Positions 16,036 through 24,176 of a DNA stretch of 40,676 bases are shown in pieces; the stretch's first letter is position 1; each line of letters starts with the position of its first letter. The position numbers and the translations under genes are program-made. Origin of the DNA: Acidimicrobiales bacterium (GTDB lineage Bacteria > Actinomycetota > Acidimicrobiia > Acidimicrobiales > SHLQ01); contig JAHDDK010000007.1 in assembly GCA_020629375.1 (NCBI GenBank), positions 1 to 40,676 on the forward strand, read 5' to 3'. The notes under the pieces are model-generated. The model did not search any database. It was not told where the DNA came from and was given only the letters and a program-made list of their open reading frames with translations.

Positions 16036-16041
16036 TAGGGT
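16036..16041 (+). promoter_or_regulatory. Putative -10 element upstream of bldD homologue
   Basis: TAGGGT is preceded by TTGGTT at 16012-16017 with an 18-nt spacer, a reasonable sigma-70 promoter. It would give bldD a leader of about 100 nt if translation starts at 16149. The core CCTAGG is palindromic and lies 4 nt from the start of the divergent 46-codon ORF. Confidence 0.45.
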
Positions 16042-16148
16042 GACCATTGGTCATGGCAAACGACTCGTCGATCGCCATGGCTCCACGACGAAAGCAACCG
16101 GCTGCGACGGCGTATGTGGGGTTCGCCGAGCCAACCCGAGGAAGTCAG

Positions 16149-16694
16149 ATGGACGACGATAAGGACACGGCGGACGGCTACAGCCGACGAGTCGGTGAGC
16201 GCCTCCGTGCAATCCGGCGACAGAAACGACTGTCGCTCCAAGAAGTCGAGGCAAACTCCGAGCAGGAGTTCAAGGCATCTGTGCTGGGCGCCTACGAGCG
16301 AGGCGAGCGGGCGATCTCCGTTCCACGCCTCCGCAAGCTTGCGGCGTTCTACAATGTGCCCGTCGACCAGCTGCTGCCGATTGAAGGTGCGCCGGACTTC
16401 GGTGTCGAGGTCGACGAGACGATCGACCTGCGTGAGCGTCCCACCCGTGCACCAGGAGCGGCGATCACGATCGACCTCACCAAGCTCGAAAAGCTCTCGG
16501 GCCCCGAGGCCGACATGTTGAGCCGCTACCTCACCATGATTCAGGTGCAGCGTCAGGATTTCAACGGACGGGTACTCACGATCCGACGAGACGATCTCCA
16601 GGCGTTGGCGGCGATTCTCGGAACCGGCATCGATGGGGCAGCTCCCCGTCTCGATGCGCTCGGGCTGAGTTTCGTGCCCCAAAAGTTGGGCTGA
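16149..16694 (+). CDS. bldD: BldD-like c-di-GMP-responsive transcriptional regulator
   Basis: The 181-aa protein has an N-terminal XRE-type HTH (LSLQEVEANSEQEFKASVLG then AYERGERAISVPRLRKLA) and a C-terminal domain matching Streptomyces BldD, including ITIDLTKLEKL. BldD dimerises on DNA through cyclic di-GMP bound by the motif RGD-x8-RQDD. Here residues 135-149 read RQDFNGRVLTIRRDD, which is RQD-x8-RRDD: the charged residues and spacing are kept, with Q for G and R for Q. I chose the ATG at 16149 because GAGGAAG precedes it. The frame is open back to 16053, so a longer form is possible. It is convergent with the Tad operon, with 10 nt between the stops. Confidence 0.85.
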   Translation: MDDDKDTADGYSRRVGERLRAIRRQKRLSLQEVEANSEQEFKASVLGAYERGERAISVPRLRKLAAFYNVPVDQLLPIEGAPDFGVEVDETIDLRERPTRAPGAAITIDLTKLEKLSGPEADMLSRYLTMIQVQRQDFNGRVLTIRRDDLQALAAILGTGIDGAAPRLDALGLSFVPQKLG

Positions 16695-16704
16695 TCGGCG
16701 TCGT

Positions 16705-17430
16705 TCAGCTCGACGGCTTTGGTGCCGGAGGCAGGACGAACACCTGGTCCGGGAAAATCAGATCCGGATTCGACGGGTCGACGAGACGGGTTTCGTTGGC
16801 CGCGATGAGCGTGCGCCAGTAGTCCGCGACCTGCGCGTCCGACGCCTCGGTGCCGGTCGATTCGTGCACGACCTCTTCGGCGATGCTCCAGAACGAGTCG
16901 CCGCCACGAACTGTCCAGAGCGCGTCGGCGTCGGCGACCTCTGGTGTCGCTTCGTTCGCCGCGTCGATGGTCGTCGCCGATATCGGCCGGTCCGGGCGAA
17001 TCGACATGGTGCGCTGTCCGGTTGCGTGCTCGGTGGTTTCGATCGGGGCGATCGACCTCGTCGACACAACGTCGCGGGTTGCGGTCTCGGGGCCCGAGAG
17101 CCCGAGCATGACGGCCGCCAGACCGAACATCGGCGCGATGATCCCGAGCGATCGGAGATAGCGCGTGGCAGACGTCGATCCGTCGGCATCGACCACGGCG
17201 AGGGCAAGGATCCCGAGCAACGTGTAGGCCAGGACCAGGGCGACAAGGCGCAACGCGCCGATCACGACCCGGATCGGCTCGTCGAACTCGTTGGCGATGT
17301 TCCCGCCAAAGAGGTCAGACAGTTGGGTTCCCTGACTGGCGACACGATGCAGCACGACGATGGCCAGTCCAACGACGGCGATCGTCGCCATAGCCCGAAC
17401 TCGCCCGTGGCGAGTCGACGCCGTGCTCAC
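16705..17430 (-). CDS. LysM-domain membrane protein, last gene of Tad operon
   Basis: The 241-aa protein has three likely membrane segments (about residues 12-32, 58-80 and 93-113), a Ser/Thr-rich linker and a C-terminal LysM domain (about 175-238). The LysM part reads WTVRGGDSFWSIAEEV and IFPDQVFVLPP. LysM binds peptidoglycan, so this protein may tie the pilus machinery to the wall. The GTG at 17430 shares GTGA with the stop of the TadG-like gene before it, placing it in the same operon. It is not a standard Tad component. A chance neighbour in the same transcript is the alternative. Confidence 0.75.
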   Translation of the reverse strand: MSTASTRHGRVRAMATIAVVGLAIVVLHRVASQGTQLSDLFGGNIANEFDEPIRVVIGALRLVALVLAYTLLGILALAVVDADGSTSATRYLRSLGIIAPMFGLAAVMLGLSGPETATRDVVSTRSIAPIETTEHATGQRTMSIRPDRPISATTIDAANEATPEVADADALWTVRGGDSFWSIAEEVVHESTGTEASDAQVADYWRTLIAANETRLVDPSNPDLIFPDQVFVLPPAPKPSS

Positions 17431-17876
17431 GGGATCGAAGGCACGAGTTCGGCGCGCCCGGTTGCTTGGAGAACGGTGGAGGCCCCGAGTAACGACCGCC
17501 CGATGATCCACTCATGTTCGAGACTCAGCTGAACTTCGACGCGTGGCTCGGGCCCGTCGATGACCCGCAGCCCGGTCACGATGGCATCCGGAACGTTGGA
17601 GCCGTCGATCCCTGCAGGGAGCGCGTCATAGGCCGCGTCCGGGTCGACACGAAGTACACCGCCACTCCGGAAGGCGTCCTGGTCGAAGCCCACGGCGACT
17701 GCGTCTGACGCCGCCGAGTCGGCGAGGTCGTCCAACTGTCGCTGGCGTAGGTGGAGGGCCGCCGCCTCGAGCGTCACGGTGCCAAGGACCAGAAGTATGA
17801 GGAAGGCCGCGGGAACGACGAAAATCGTCTGGCCGCGGTCGTTCCGCCTCGATCGTCGCGGGTGGTCAGCGCTCAT
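17427..17876 (-). CDS. TadG-like pilus assembly protein
   Basis: The 149-aa protein starts with a basic stretch and the segment DRGQTIFVVPAAFLILLVLG, a single N-terminal membrane helix in the form found in TadE/TadG-type proteins. It continues ALHLRQRQLDDLADSAASDAVAVG, also typical of Tad/Flp-associated minor proteins. The remainder is exported. It probably acts as a minor pseudopilin or assembly factor. The ATG at 17876 overlaps the previous stop as ATGA. A von Willebrand domain, present in long TadG proteins, is absent. Confidence 0.7.
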   Translation of the reverse strand: MSADHPRRSRRNDRGQTIFVVPAAFLILLVLGTVTLEAAALHLRQRQLDDLADSAASDAVAVGFDQDAFRSGGVLRVDPDAAYDALPAGIDGSNVPDAIVTGLRVIDGPEPRVEVQLSLEHEWIIGRSLLGASTVLQATGRAELVPSIP

Positions 17877-18361
17877 CCGCAGCTCCCCTCGAAGTCGCCG
17901 CTTCGCCAGGGGTCGATCCGCTCGGTGTGGGTTGATTCGATACGGGTCAAACTGCCGAAGCCGCCAACGAACGGCATGTTGATGAACGCCATGTCGTAGG
18001 CAACCGTGATCGTCACCGAGGCGCATCGTTCGTACGCTCCGGCCGGGGCGGACGGCGCCACGAGACGTTCGGAGCGGCCGTATTCGGTCATCACCTCTTC
18101 GATCCGAGCTCTCGCGGCAGGCCACGCCTCGTCGGGAGCGGATTCGACAAAGACCCGCCCGCCCTCTCGTGACGCGGTGCTGACGGCCATCCACGAATCG
18201 ACGACCGTCCAGGCGTTCATGATGATCAGCGAACCAACGACGAAGACGAGAAAGCCGAACGGCAACATTTCGAGCCCGCCGACGGCGCCGCGATCGTCCA
18301 GGAGACGACGTCGAAGCCGGTCGGTTCGGCCGGACCCACGTCGTGCGGGCAGCCGGTACAT
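17873..18361 (-). CDS. TadE-like minor pseudopilin
   Basis: The 162-aa protein has a basic N-terminus, then DRGAVGGLEMLPFGFLVFVVG with a glutamate early in the hydrophobic segment, as in TadE-family prepilins (R-G-x4-5-E). An exported domain with AVSTASREGGRVFVES follows, a conserved feature of TadE-like proteins, along with two late cysteines. It is probably processed by a prepilin peptidase and incorporated as a minor pilin. The start shares one base with the preceding stop (TGATG). Confidence 0.72.
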   Translation of the reverse strand: MYRLPARRGSGRTDRLRRRLLDDRGAVGGLEMLPFGFLVFVVGSLIIMNAWTVVDSWMAVSTASREGGRVFVESAPDEAWPAARARIEEVMTEYGRSERLVAPSAPAGAYERCASVTITVAYDMAFINMPFVGGFGSLTRIESTHTERIDPWRSGDFEGSCG

Positions 18362-18756
18362 CACGGGTCCTGCTGATCTTCGATGCGGACCGCGAAGGTG
18401 CGGTCGAGAACCCCGAACGCTCTCGCGTCGGTGAACGACGGAAGGATCGAGTTCGTCTCCCACCGAACCGTCGCCTCGACCGTGTCGGCCAGGACGGCGA
18501 TGTCGAAGTCGACGTTGTCGCCGACGAGCGCCCGAAAGTCTGCTTCGGCCTCGGCCGGTGTGCTCCCCGGACGTTCGGCGACGTCTCGCGCCGCGTCGAT
18601 CGCCAACCCGGTCACGACCGAGGTTGTGTAGAGGTTGTACGTGATGTTGACCGCCATCGTGAGCAGTACCAGGAACATCATCATTCCGAAAGTCATGCTC
18701 AGGAGACCGCTCCCGCGGTCAGCGTGTCGATGCGCGGCCGTCACGGCCGCGTCCAT
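18361..18756 (-). CDS. TadE/TadF-like minor pseudopilin
   Basis: The 131-aa protein begins with a short basic region and DRGSGLLSMTFGMMMFLVLL, a single N-terminal membrane helix. TTSVVTGLAIDAARDVAERPG then resembles the segment after the helix in TadE-like proteins. The exported C-terminus is acidic with no further motif. The usual glutamate of the prepilin cleavage region is not evident, so processing is uncertain. It is coupled on both sides by one-base TGATG overlaps and lies directly after the pilin. Confidence 0.65.
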   Translation of the reverse strand: MDAAVTAAHRHADRGSGLLSMTFGMMMFLVLLTMAVNITYNLYTTSVVTGLAIDAARDVAERPGSTPAEAEADFRALVGDNVDFDIAVLADTVEATVRWETNSILPSFTDARAFGVLDRTFAVRIEDQQDP

Positions 18757-18983
18757 CAGCCGCCGATCGTATCGACCTGATCGCTGATCGTCTCGCCAGC
18801 GTCGTTCGCGACGTCGCGGAAGACGAGCCAGAGAGCGGCGCCGATGAAGGCAATGATCAAGACGGCGATGGCCATCGAGATCACGCCCTCGCCACGGTCG
18901 TTGCGGAGCGTGGTGCGCAGTTGATCGGAGACGGCGACCTGGACGAGCCCGAGCCGACGACTGAGTTGCAGCAGTGGTTCCAT
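18756..18983 (-). CDS. Flp-like major pilin candidate
   Basis: The 75-aa product has the size and layout of Flp pilins: a charged N-terminal part, NDRGEGVISMAIAVLIIAF with one hydrophobic helix, and a short polar tail. The canonical G-x4-EY processing motif is not intact, since RGEGVISM takes its place, so this may be a divergent pilin. Flp pilins polymerise into the Tad pilus that mediates surface attachment. The ATG at 18983 has AAGGA about 7 nt upstream. A 74-nt gap before the gene breaks the otherwise overlapping operon and probably holds its own promoter. Confidence 0.65.
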   Translation of the reverse strand: MEPLLQLSRRLGLVQVAVSDQLRTTLRNDRGEGVISMAIAVLIIAFIGAALWLVFRDVANDAGETISDQVDTIGG

Positions 18984-19015
18984 GGTGTTTCCTTCTCCCA
19001 CCTTCGGTGGTGGAT

Positions 19016-19021
19016 TGTGTA
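19016..19021 (-). promoter_or_regulatory. Possible pilin promoter in the tadC-pilin gap
   Basis: On the reverse strand TACACA (within GATACACAATCC) lies in the only sizeable gap of the Tad operon. Downstream are a small CCACC/GGTGG hairpin and the ribosome binding site AAGGA before the pilin ATG. Extra transcription here would raise pilin output over the machinery genes. The -35 is not clear. Confidence 0.3.
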
Positions 19022-19057
19022 TCAGAGATCGCGTTGAAGTGGCTAATGGTTGCCCGT

Positions 19058-19957
19058 TCATGTTCCGAACTCACTTAACGCGTCGAAGAACGGGATCATC
19101 ATCAAGATGACACCCGGGACGAGCGTGGCGATCGTGACCGGAATCCAGACTTGTTGGTTCTTTCGCTCGATCGCCTCGAGTAGGCCTCGATGTGCTTCGG
19201 CGCGGACGGTGCGCGCTTCGGTCGCCACCATCGACCCGAGATCCCCGGCCTCTTTGTTCAGCGAGAGGATCGAAACGAGGCGTCCGACGGCGTCGACGTC
19301 GACCGTGTCGGCCCATTCGCGGAGTGCGGCGACCTCCCCCGCTCCCTGCGAGATGCGGTGAGTCACACGTCGCAGATCCTGCGCGACGCACCCGTTGCTG
19401 CGTTCGGCGACGCGGGCGAGGGCGGCGTTGAGCGAGTAGCCCGAACCGAGCAGCATGCCGAGTTGCTCGCTGATGACGGGGAGTTCTTGGAAGACTCGAC
19501 GCTTCCAGTCATCGCTCCGGTTGGCGAGTTGTTGTTCGACGACGAGAAAGGCGAGGAGTGGTGCGCCGAGGATGGCGAGGATGATCATCGTGCTCGGAAG
19601 CTGCAGCACAAGCACGACGAGCGCCGTGATCGCGGTCGCCACGACCGCGATCCCGACCTGGCGGACCCGGAACTCGGATGCGTCCATCGTGGAGTGCACT
19701 CGCCGCAGGCGGCGAGGGAGCTCTTCGCTCACGCCGAACAGGCGTGCCGTGATGGCGCCCGTCGCTTCGGCAAGCGGGCGCAGAAGCGCCTGGAAGCTGT
19801 CGACGGAGAGAAGTTCGTGATTGCGCCGGCCAGAACCTCCGGGGAGATATGGGGCCAGTCGTGCGGCCAGCGGCCGGGTGCGAAACCGCCGAAACTCGCT
19901 GAGCACAAGTGTGCTCCCGACGAACATCATCAGTAGGGCGGTGGCGTAGATGCGCAT
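19058..19957 (-). CDS. tadC: Tad pilus inner-membrane protein TadC
   Basis: The 299-aa protein belongs to the type II secretion F (GspF/TadB/TadC) family. It has membrane segments near residues 3-20, 105-140 and 270-292. The cytoplasmic GspF domain contains FQELPVISEQLGMLLGSGYS, NAALARVAERSNGCVAQDLR and LSLNKEAGDLGSMVATEART. With TadB it forms the platform on which the TadA ATPase drives pilin assembly. It starts at 19957 with a one-base overlap to tadB. The subunit call (C rather than B) rests on gene order, since the two are homologous. Confidence 0.85.
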   Translation of the reverse strand: MRIYATALLMMFVGSTLVLSEFRRFRTRPLAARLAPYLPGGSGRRNHELLSVDSFQALLRPLAEATGAITARLFGVSEELPRRLRRVHSTMDASEFRVRQVGIAVVATAITALVVLVLQLPSTMIILAILGAPLLAFLVVEQQLANRSDDWKRRVFQELPVISEQLGMLLGSGYSLNAALARVAERSNGCVAQDLRRVTHRISQGAGEVAALREWADTVDVDAVGRLVSILSLNKEAGDLGSMVATEARTVRAEAHRGLLEAIERKNQQVWIPVTIATLVPGVILMMIPFFDALSEFGT

Positions 19958-20844
19958 CAGCTGAACACCCGGTCTTCTTCCGGAAGTCGCATGATCCGGC
20001 CTCCCCAAATCCAACAACCGATGATGAACAACAGTGCGACACCCACCATCAGCTGTCCGCTGGTCGACGCGTATGCGCTCCGGCCGTTGCCGATCGACAG
20101 GCCGACGAAGCTCATGCCGAACGGAACGATCAGCACGAACCACCGGGCGAAGCGAACACCTGCCTGCCGGGCGACTGCGTCGCGGCGATGTTGCTGGTCG
20201 GTGAGCCGGTCGGCGGCGAGCGCCTCGAGGCGCCTGCCGACCTCTCCGCCGCCCAGCTCGTGCGCGGTCAGGAGCGTCTCCGCGACCACGTCGACAGTGT
20301 TGTGCCCGAGACGGGCCTTGAGCACGCCGAGCGATCGGGCGAAGTCGGTACTCATGAGCCACTCCCGGTGTGCGTCTTCGAATGCATCGTGGAGCGGCCC
20401 GGGGGCTCGAGCGCCTGTCTCGAACGTCGCTTGGGGGATCGAGCGCCCGAGCGTGCTCGTGAGCAGGCGGATCTCCTCGATGATCGCTGGCCAGGCCTGG
20501 TGTGCACGCGCAATCGTGCGTTCATGGCGGACGCGAGCGACCCCGACCGGGAAGGTGGCCGCAAACAGACCGAGGATCAGCCCGGGAATGATGCCGCCGA
20601 ACAGGATCGTTCCGAAGGCGAATCCGAGGAGCATCAGCACGCCCATGGCTGAGGCGATCGCCTGCGGGGCGATGTCACCGAGCCCGAAGCGGTCGGAGAT
20701 GCGTTCGGCCCGCAGCGGATTCGAGCGTTCGGCGGCGTTGTCCGGCGCCGTGCCTGGCCGGTAGCCGGTCCAGCCGAACGCCGTCGACGTGAAGGCGAGG
20801 TGCACGCCGTAGCCGGCGAGGCACGCGAGGAGGAGGGCGATCAC
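19957..20844 (-). CDS. tadB: Tad pilus inner-membrane protein TadB
   Basis: The 295-aa protein is the second GspF-family platform component. It has an N-terminal membrane segment, a pair near residues 65-100, and a C-terminal pair near 245-285. The F domain reads AWPAIIEEIRLLTSTLGRSI and AETLLTAHELGGGEVGRRLE. It lies directly after tadA, with which it overlaps by ATGA, matching the tadA-tadB-tadC order of Tad operons. It works with TadC in the cytoplasmic membrane. Confidence 0.85.
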   Translation of the reverse strand: MIALLLACLAGYGVHLAFTSTAFGWTGYRPGTAPDNAAERSNPLRAERISDRFGLGDIAPQAIASAMGVLMLLGFAFGTILFGGIIPGLILGLFAATFPVGVARVRHERTIARAHQAWPAIIEEIRLLTSTLGRSIPQATFETGARAPGPLHDAFEDAHREWLMSTDFARSLGVLKARLGHNTVDVVAETLLTAHELGGGEVGRRLEALAADRLTDQQHRRDAVARQAGVRFARWFVLIVPFGMSFVGLSIGNGRSAYASTSGQLMVGVALLFIIGCWIWGGRIMRLPEEDRVFS

Positions 20845-22181
20845 GATCCAACCCAGCCATTCGACTGCCGGCCAGGGATCGGCGGGGGAGTCTGCGGCAG
20901 AAGATCGCCAATGTCGATGCCAGCGTCGGCGAGGGCGTCGCCGGCCCGAGAGGGAACCTGGCCGGTCCAGGCGAGTTGTCCGGTGTGTGGGTCCCGCTTG
21001 AAGACTTCGGTCACCGTGAAGCTTGTGGCGTTTGCCCCGCCGGTCAAGTCCTCGACGCAGGCGATTTGATTCACCCTCGGGCCTTCCGGGGTCCGGACGG
21101 TGTGTACGACAACATCGACCGCTTGCGTCACAAGATCGTTGAGCGCCGCCATCGGAATGTCGTTCGAGGTCTCCGCCAGCTGGCAGACGAACCGGAGGCG
21201 GGTGAGTGCTTGGCGGGCGCTTCCCGCATGGATGGTTGTGTATCCGGTGACGCCACTGGACAAGGTCATCATGAGCGGTAGTGCCTCGCGGTCGCGGACC
21301 TCTCCGACGATGGCGACATCTGGTGCCATCCGGAGAAAACCGCCAACGAGCGACCGCAGGTCGATTCCGGGTCGATCGGGCCGTGCCGATCGGGTCTGCA
21401 TGCTCGCAACGTTGGGGAGCGGTACATCGGCTTCGAAGACCTCTTCAGCGATGACGACCCGGAGCATGGGATCGAGTTCGGCAGCGCAGCACGACAACAG
21501 CGTCGTCTTGCCGGCGCCGGGAACGCCAGCGAAGACAATGCTCAGTCGCGACGCGACGCACGCCCGGAGAAATCGCGCCGCATCGGGTGTGATCGTTCCG
21601 GAGGAGATCAGCTCATCGAGGGATCGAAACGCAACCCCGGTGAACTTTCGGATGTTGACCATCATGTGTCCGCCGCGGGCGATATCGCCATGGACGATGT
21701 GGAGGCGAGCTCCGTCATCGAGTTGTGCGTCCTGCAAGCCGGCGGTTGGATCGAGCGCTCGATGAGATCCGCTCGATCGATCGACGATTCGGGTGAGCGT
21801 CCGCACCACGTGTTCGTCGTCGTGGAAGGACTCGTGGTGGTACCCGCTCGTACCGTGATGGCGCTTCACGAAGATGGCATCGGGAGCGTTGATCATGATC
21901 TCCCAGACGTCGTCGTCGGCGAGCAACGTCTCGAGTGGGCCGTACCCCGTGAGGTTCCGCATGGCCCGTTCGGCGAGGGCCTCCGGTTCGTGGATGTCCA
22001 CGCTTCGGATGCCGCGTCGGTGATCGCTCCGCCACCCGTCGATCAACTCGTCGACGATTCCTCGTAGGGCATCGTCCGCGTCGGGTCCAGCTGGCAACGC
22101 TCGCTCATTGGCGATTTCGAGCGCGGCCCGTTCGATCTCGGCGAGTGGCGACACGTGAAGTGGCGTTGTTGTGTCAGTCAT
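20841..22181 (-). CDS. tadA: Tad pilus assembly ATPase TadA (CpaF)
   Basis: TadA is the hexameric secretion ATPase that powers pilus assembly. The 446-aa protein has the N-terminal domain (LTGYGPLETLLADDDVWEIM), Walker A GVPGAGKTT at about residues 219-227, a Walker B-like region APDVAIVGEVRDREALPL, and the His box GVTGYTTIHAG at about 310-320. All ATPase motifs appear intact. I chose the ATG at 22181, where conserved CpaF sequence soon begins. It overlaps the tadZ-like gene by 8 nt and tadB by 4 nt. Confidence 0.95.
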   Translation of the reverse strand: MTDTTTPLHVSPLAEIERAALEIANERALPAGPDADDALRGIVDELIDGWRSDHRRGIRSVDIHEPEALAERAMRNLTGYGPLETLLADDDVWEIMINAPDAIFVKRHHGTSGYHHESFHDDEHVVRTLTRIVDRSSGSHRALDPTAGLQDAQLDDGARLHIVHGDIARGGHMMVNIRKFTGVAFRSLDELISSGTITPDAARFLRACVASRLSIVFAGVPGAGKTTLLSCCAAELDPMLRVVIAEEVFEADVPLPNVASMQTRSARPDRPGIDLRSLVGGFLRMAPDVAIVGEVRDREALPLMMTLSSGVTGYTTIHAGSARQALTRLRFVCQLAETSNDIPMAALNDLVTQAVDVVVHTVRTPEGPRVNQIACVEDLTGGANATSFTVTEVFKRDPHTGQLAWTGQVPSRAGDALADAGIDIGDLLPQTPPPIPGRQSNGWVGS

Positions 22182-23487
22182 CGTCACTCCAGACGCCGAG
22201 AGATCCGGCCAGAACGGGCACGGGCTCTTCGGACATTGACGCGACGGCGACATCGCAGTTCTCGCCTGCGTGCTCGAGCATGGCGGAGGTCGCTGATGTG
22301 AGCGGGTCGACGATCGCCGCAGGGAGAGGGGCGCCGTCTCGTAGGACGTCTTCGATCGCCGACCGCTCTGGGAGGTGGATCGCGTTCGGAATGTGCTCGG
22401 CTCCAGGCACTCGGCTCGCGACGAGGTCGGCGATGGCGGAGGTCAGCGACGCACGCGCGCGCGGGCGCCGAGGGGCGCGGTTCACCACGGGCATGACCCG
22501 TCCCAAGTCGACGCCCGCCTCGGCGAGGGCGACGATCGTGCGAACCAGTTGGTGAATGCCACGTGCCGTGGGCGTGCCCACGGCGACGACGACGTCGGCC
22601 TGTCGAACCGCCGTGCGAGCGAGTCGGTTGCGGTCATCGATCCCGGTAGAGCCGGTCTCCTCTTCACCGTCGAAGTCTCCGTTGACGTCGGCGACAACGC
22701 ATCCGTAGGTCTTCGTGAAGGTCTGGAAGGTGGCGTCGAGCGCCCGTCCGGGAATGGTCATCCAATCTCGTTCGTGGCGAAGCCCGAGGAGCAGGTCGTA
22801 GCCGCGGTCGGGTAGACGGTGAATGGCTTGTGTTGCCTCGAGCGTGTCCGGAACGCCGAGGCGATGCGCTTCGATGCACTCCGTGAGTCCCGGCACGACG
22901 TCGCGGGCGTCGTGCATCATGGCCTGTGCGCTCCGAAGCGCGAGGTCCGCGAGAAGAACCCGCCCGTGATCAGCCCTGGTGCTCATCCCCTGGGCCAGGG
23001 CCATCGAGAGCAGGGATGCCCCTTGTCCGCCGACGCCGGTGACGGCCACGATGCGTCCGGTGGCCTCCGACGGCTCGGCGACTGGAGGCGGGGGAGGAGT
23101 GAGCGTGTCGGAGCGACGGATCGGCTGGGCGGATTCGGCCAGGGTTGCGGCCAGCTCGGATGCGCTGAAGGCGTCGGGGAGCACGACGCGGGCGCCGAGT
23201 TCGGCCCAGTCCCGTGCCACCAGTCCGTGGTCGATCACGATCGGTGTGCATCCGACACTGTTTGCGACGTCGAACAGATCACGGTCGACCCCGACCGCTC
23301 CGGCGTCGATCAGCGCAGCGCTGAACGGCCGACCAGACTCGAGTCGCGAGAAGAGCTCGTCAGTCGAAATGCATCGGATGAACTCGATGGGCAGCGTCGC
23401 TTCGTTGGCCCACCGGCCGACAACACGAAACCACTCTCGTCGGACGGGCGCGACGCCGAGCACCACATAGCGCTCGCCCGTGTTCAT
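22174..23487 (-). CDS. TadZ/CpaE-like protein with degenerate P-loop
   Basis: The 437-aa protein has a response-regulator-like N-terminus (about residues 1-120: YVVLGVAPVRREWF, AALIDAGAVGVDRDLFDVA) and a MinD/ParA-like C-terminal domain, the layout of TadZ/CpaE pilus-localisation proteins. Where ParA-type ATPases have KGGVGKTT, this one reads VTGVGGQGASLLSMAL, so both the deviant Walker lysine and the P-loop lysine are missing. It probably does not hydrolyse ATP and may act as a structural hub that places the machinery. The helper regions LLADLALRSAQAMM and DVVVAVGTPTARGIHQLVR are recognisable. It overlaps cpaB by ATGA. Confidence 0.8.
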   Translation of the reverse strand: MNTGERYVVLGVAPVRREWFRVVGRWANEATLPIEFIRCISTDELFSRLESGRPFSAALIDAGAVGVDRDLFDVANSVGCTPIVIDHGLVARDWAELGARVVLPDAFSASELAATLAESAQPIRRSDTLTPPPPPVAEPSEATGRIVAVTGVGGQGASLLSMALAQGMSTRADHGRVLLADLALRSAQAMMHDARDVVPGLTECIEAHRLGVPDTLEATQAIHRLPDRGYDLLLGLRHERDWMTIPGRALDATFQTFTKTYGCVVADVNGDFDGEEETGSTGIDDRNRLARTAVRQADVVVAVGTPTARGIHQLVRTIVALAEAGVDLGRVMPVVNRAPRRPRARASLTSAIADLVASRVPGAEHIPNAIHLPERSAIEDVLRDGAPLPAAIVDPLTSATSAMLEHAGENCDVAVASMSEEPVPVLAGSLGVWSDDD

Positions 23488-24176
23488 CGACGGACCACTT
23501 CGGGGAGTTCGACGGCGTCTGCGCCGGTGACGCCCACGATCGAGATGTCCCCCGTACGGTCGGCATTGATGATCCGCGCGGCGGTCTCGCCGTCGGAGAG
23601 GCCGAGTCGGAGGACGGCGTCTCCGCTGGCGAAATCCCCGTCGCCGGCTCGATACGACAGGACGACGACTCGATCGGCGATGAGCACGGTCGGCGAACCG
23701 TCCTCGTTGTCGAATGTCGCATACACCGAGACGAGCTCGCCGGACGCGAGTGAGGCTGGCGCCCGTTCAGGTTCGATGGAGATCGAGACTTCGGCGACGC
23801 CACCGGGGATGTCGCCTGTCGCCGGTCCTTGGCGAATGCTTGCGTCCTGGATGAACTCGAGGCGAGCAATGGGGCCGAGCACGACGGCTCCGTGGACCGC
23901 GGACAAGTCGTCGGCGACCCAGGTGGCCGACTCGTCGATGCGAGCAGAGATGAGCGCCACGTGTTCGGGCTCGATGACCATCCCCGGTGCGAGGTCGACA
24001 CGGGCAACGACGACGGGCCGGATGTCGTCGTCGGCGGCGAGGTTGTTGGCGATGAGGAGGCCGAGAACGGCGAGGGTGACGAGAAGGCCGCCGAGCACAG
24101 CCCGACCACTCGGCAAACGGTTGTTTCGTCGGATGACCGGCTGCGATGTCGACGGCTGCCCGGGATTCTCACTCAT
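23484..24176 (-). CDS. cpaB: CpaB/RcpC-like SAF-domain protein, first gene of Tad operon
   Basis: The 230-aa protein has one N-terminal membrane segment (about residues 27-46) and then a SAF domain: VVVARVDLAPGMVIEPEHVA, as in CpaB/RcpC and flagellar FlgA-type proteins. A RcpC-like region (about 125-215) with DGDFASGDAVLRLGLSDGET follows. In other bacteria CpaB helps the outer part of the Tad apparatus. Here, in a probable monoderm without a secretin gene nearby, it may act at the wall. The ATG at 24176 lies in a tandemly duplicated 13-bp sequence, so a second ATG 14 nt upstream opens a 5-codon frame. Confidence 0.82.
   Translation of the reverse strand: MSENPGQPSTSQPVIRRNNRLPSGRAVLGGLLVTLAVLGLLIANNLAADDDIRPVVVARVDLAPGMVIEPEHVALISARIDESATWVADDLSAVHGAVVLGPIARLEFIQDASIRQGPATGDIPGGVAEVSISIEPERAPASLASGELVSVYATFDNEDGSPTVLIADRVVVLSYRAGDGDFASGDAVLRLGLSDGETAARIINADRTGDISIVGVTGADAVELPEVVRR

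Noticed and set aside
19684..19704. GAGTGCACTC-like palindrome resembling half of a CIRCE operator
   Set aside because: It lies inside tadC coding sequence and lacks the TTAGCACTC-N9-GAGTGCTAA arrangement.
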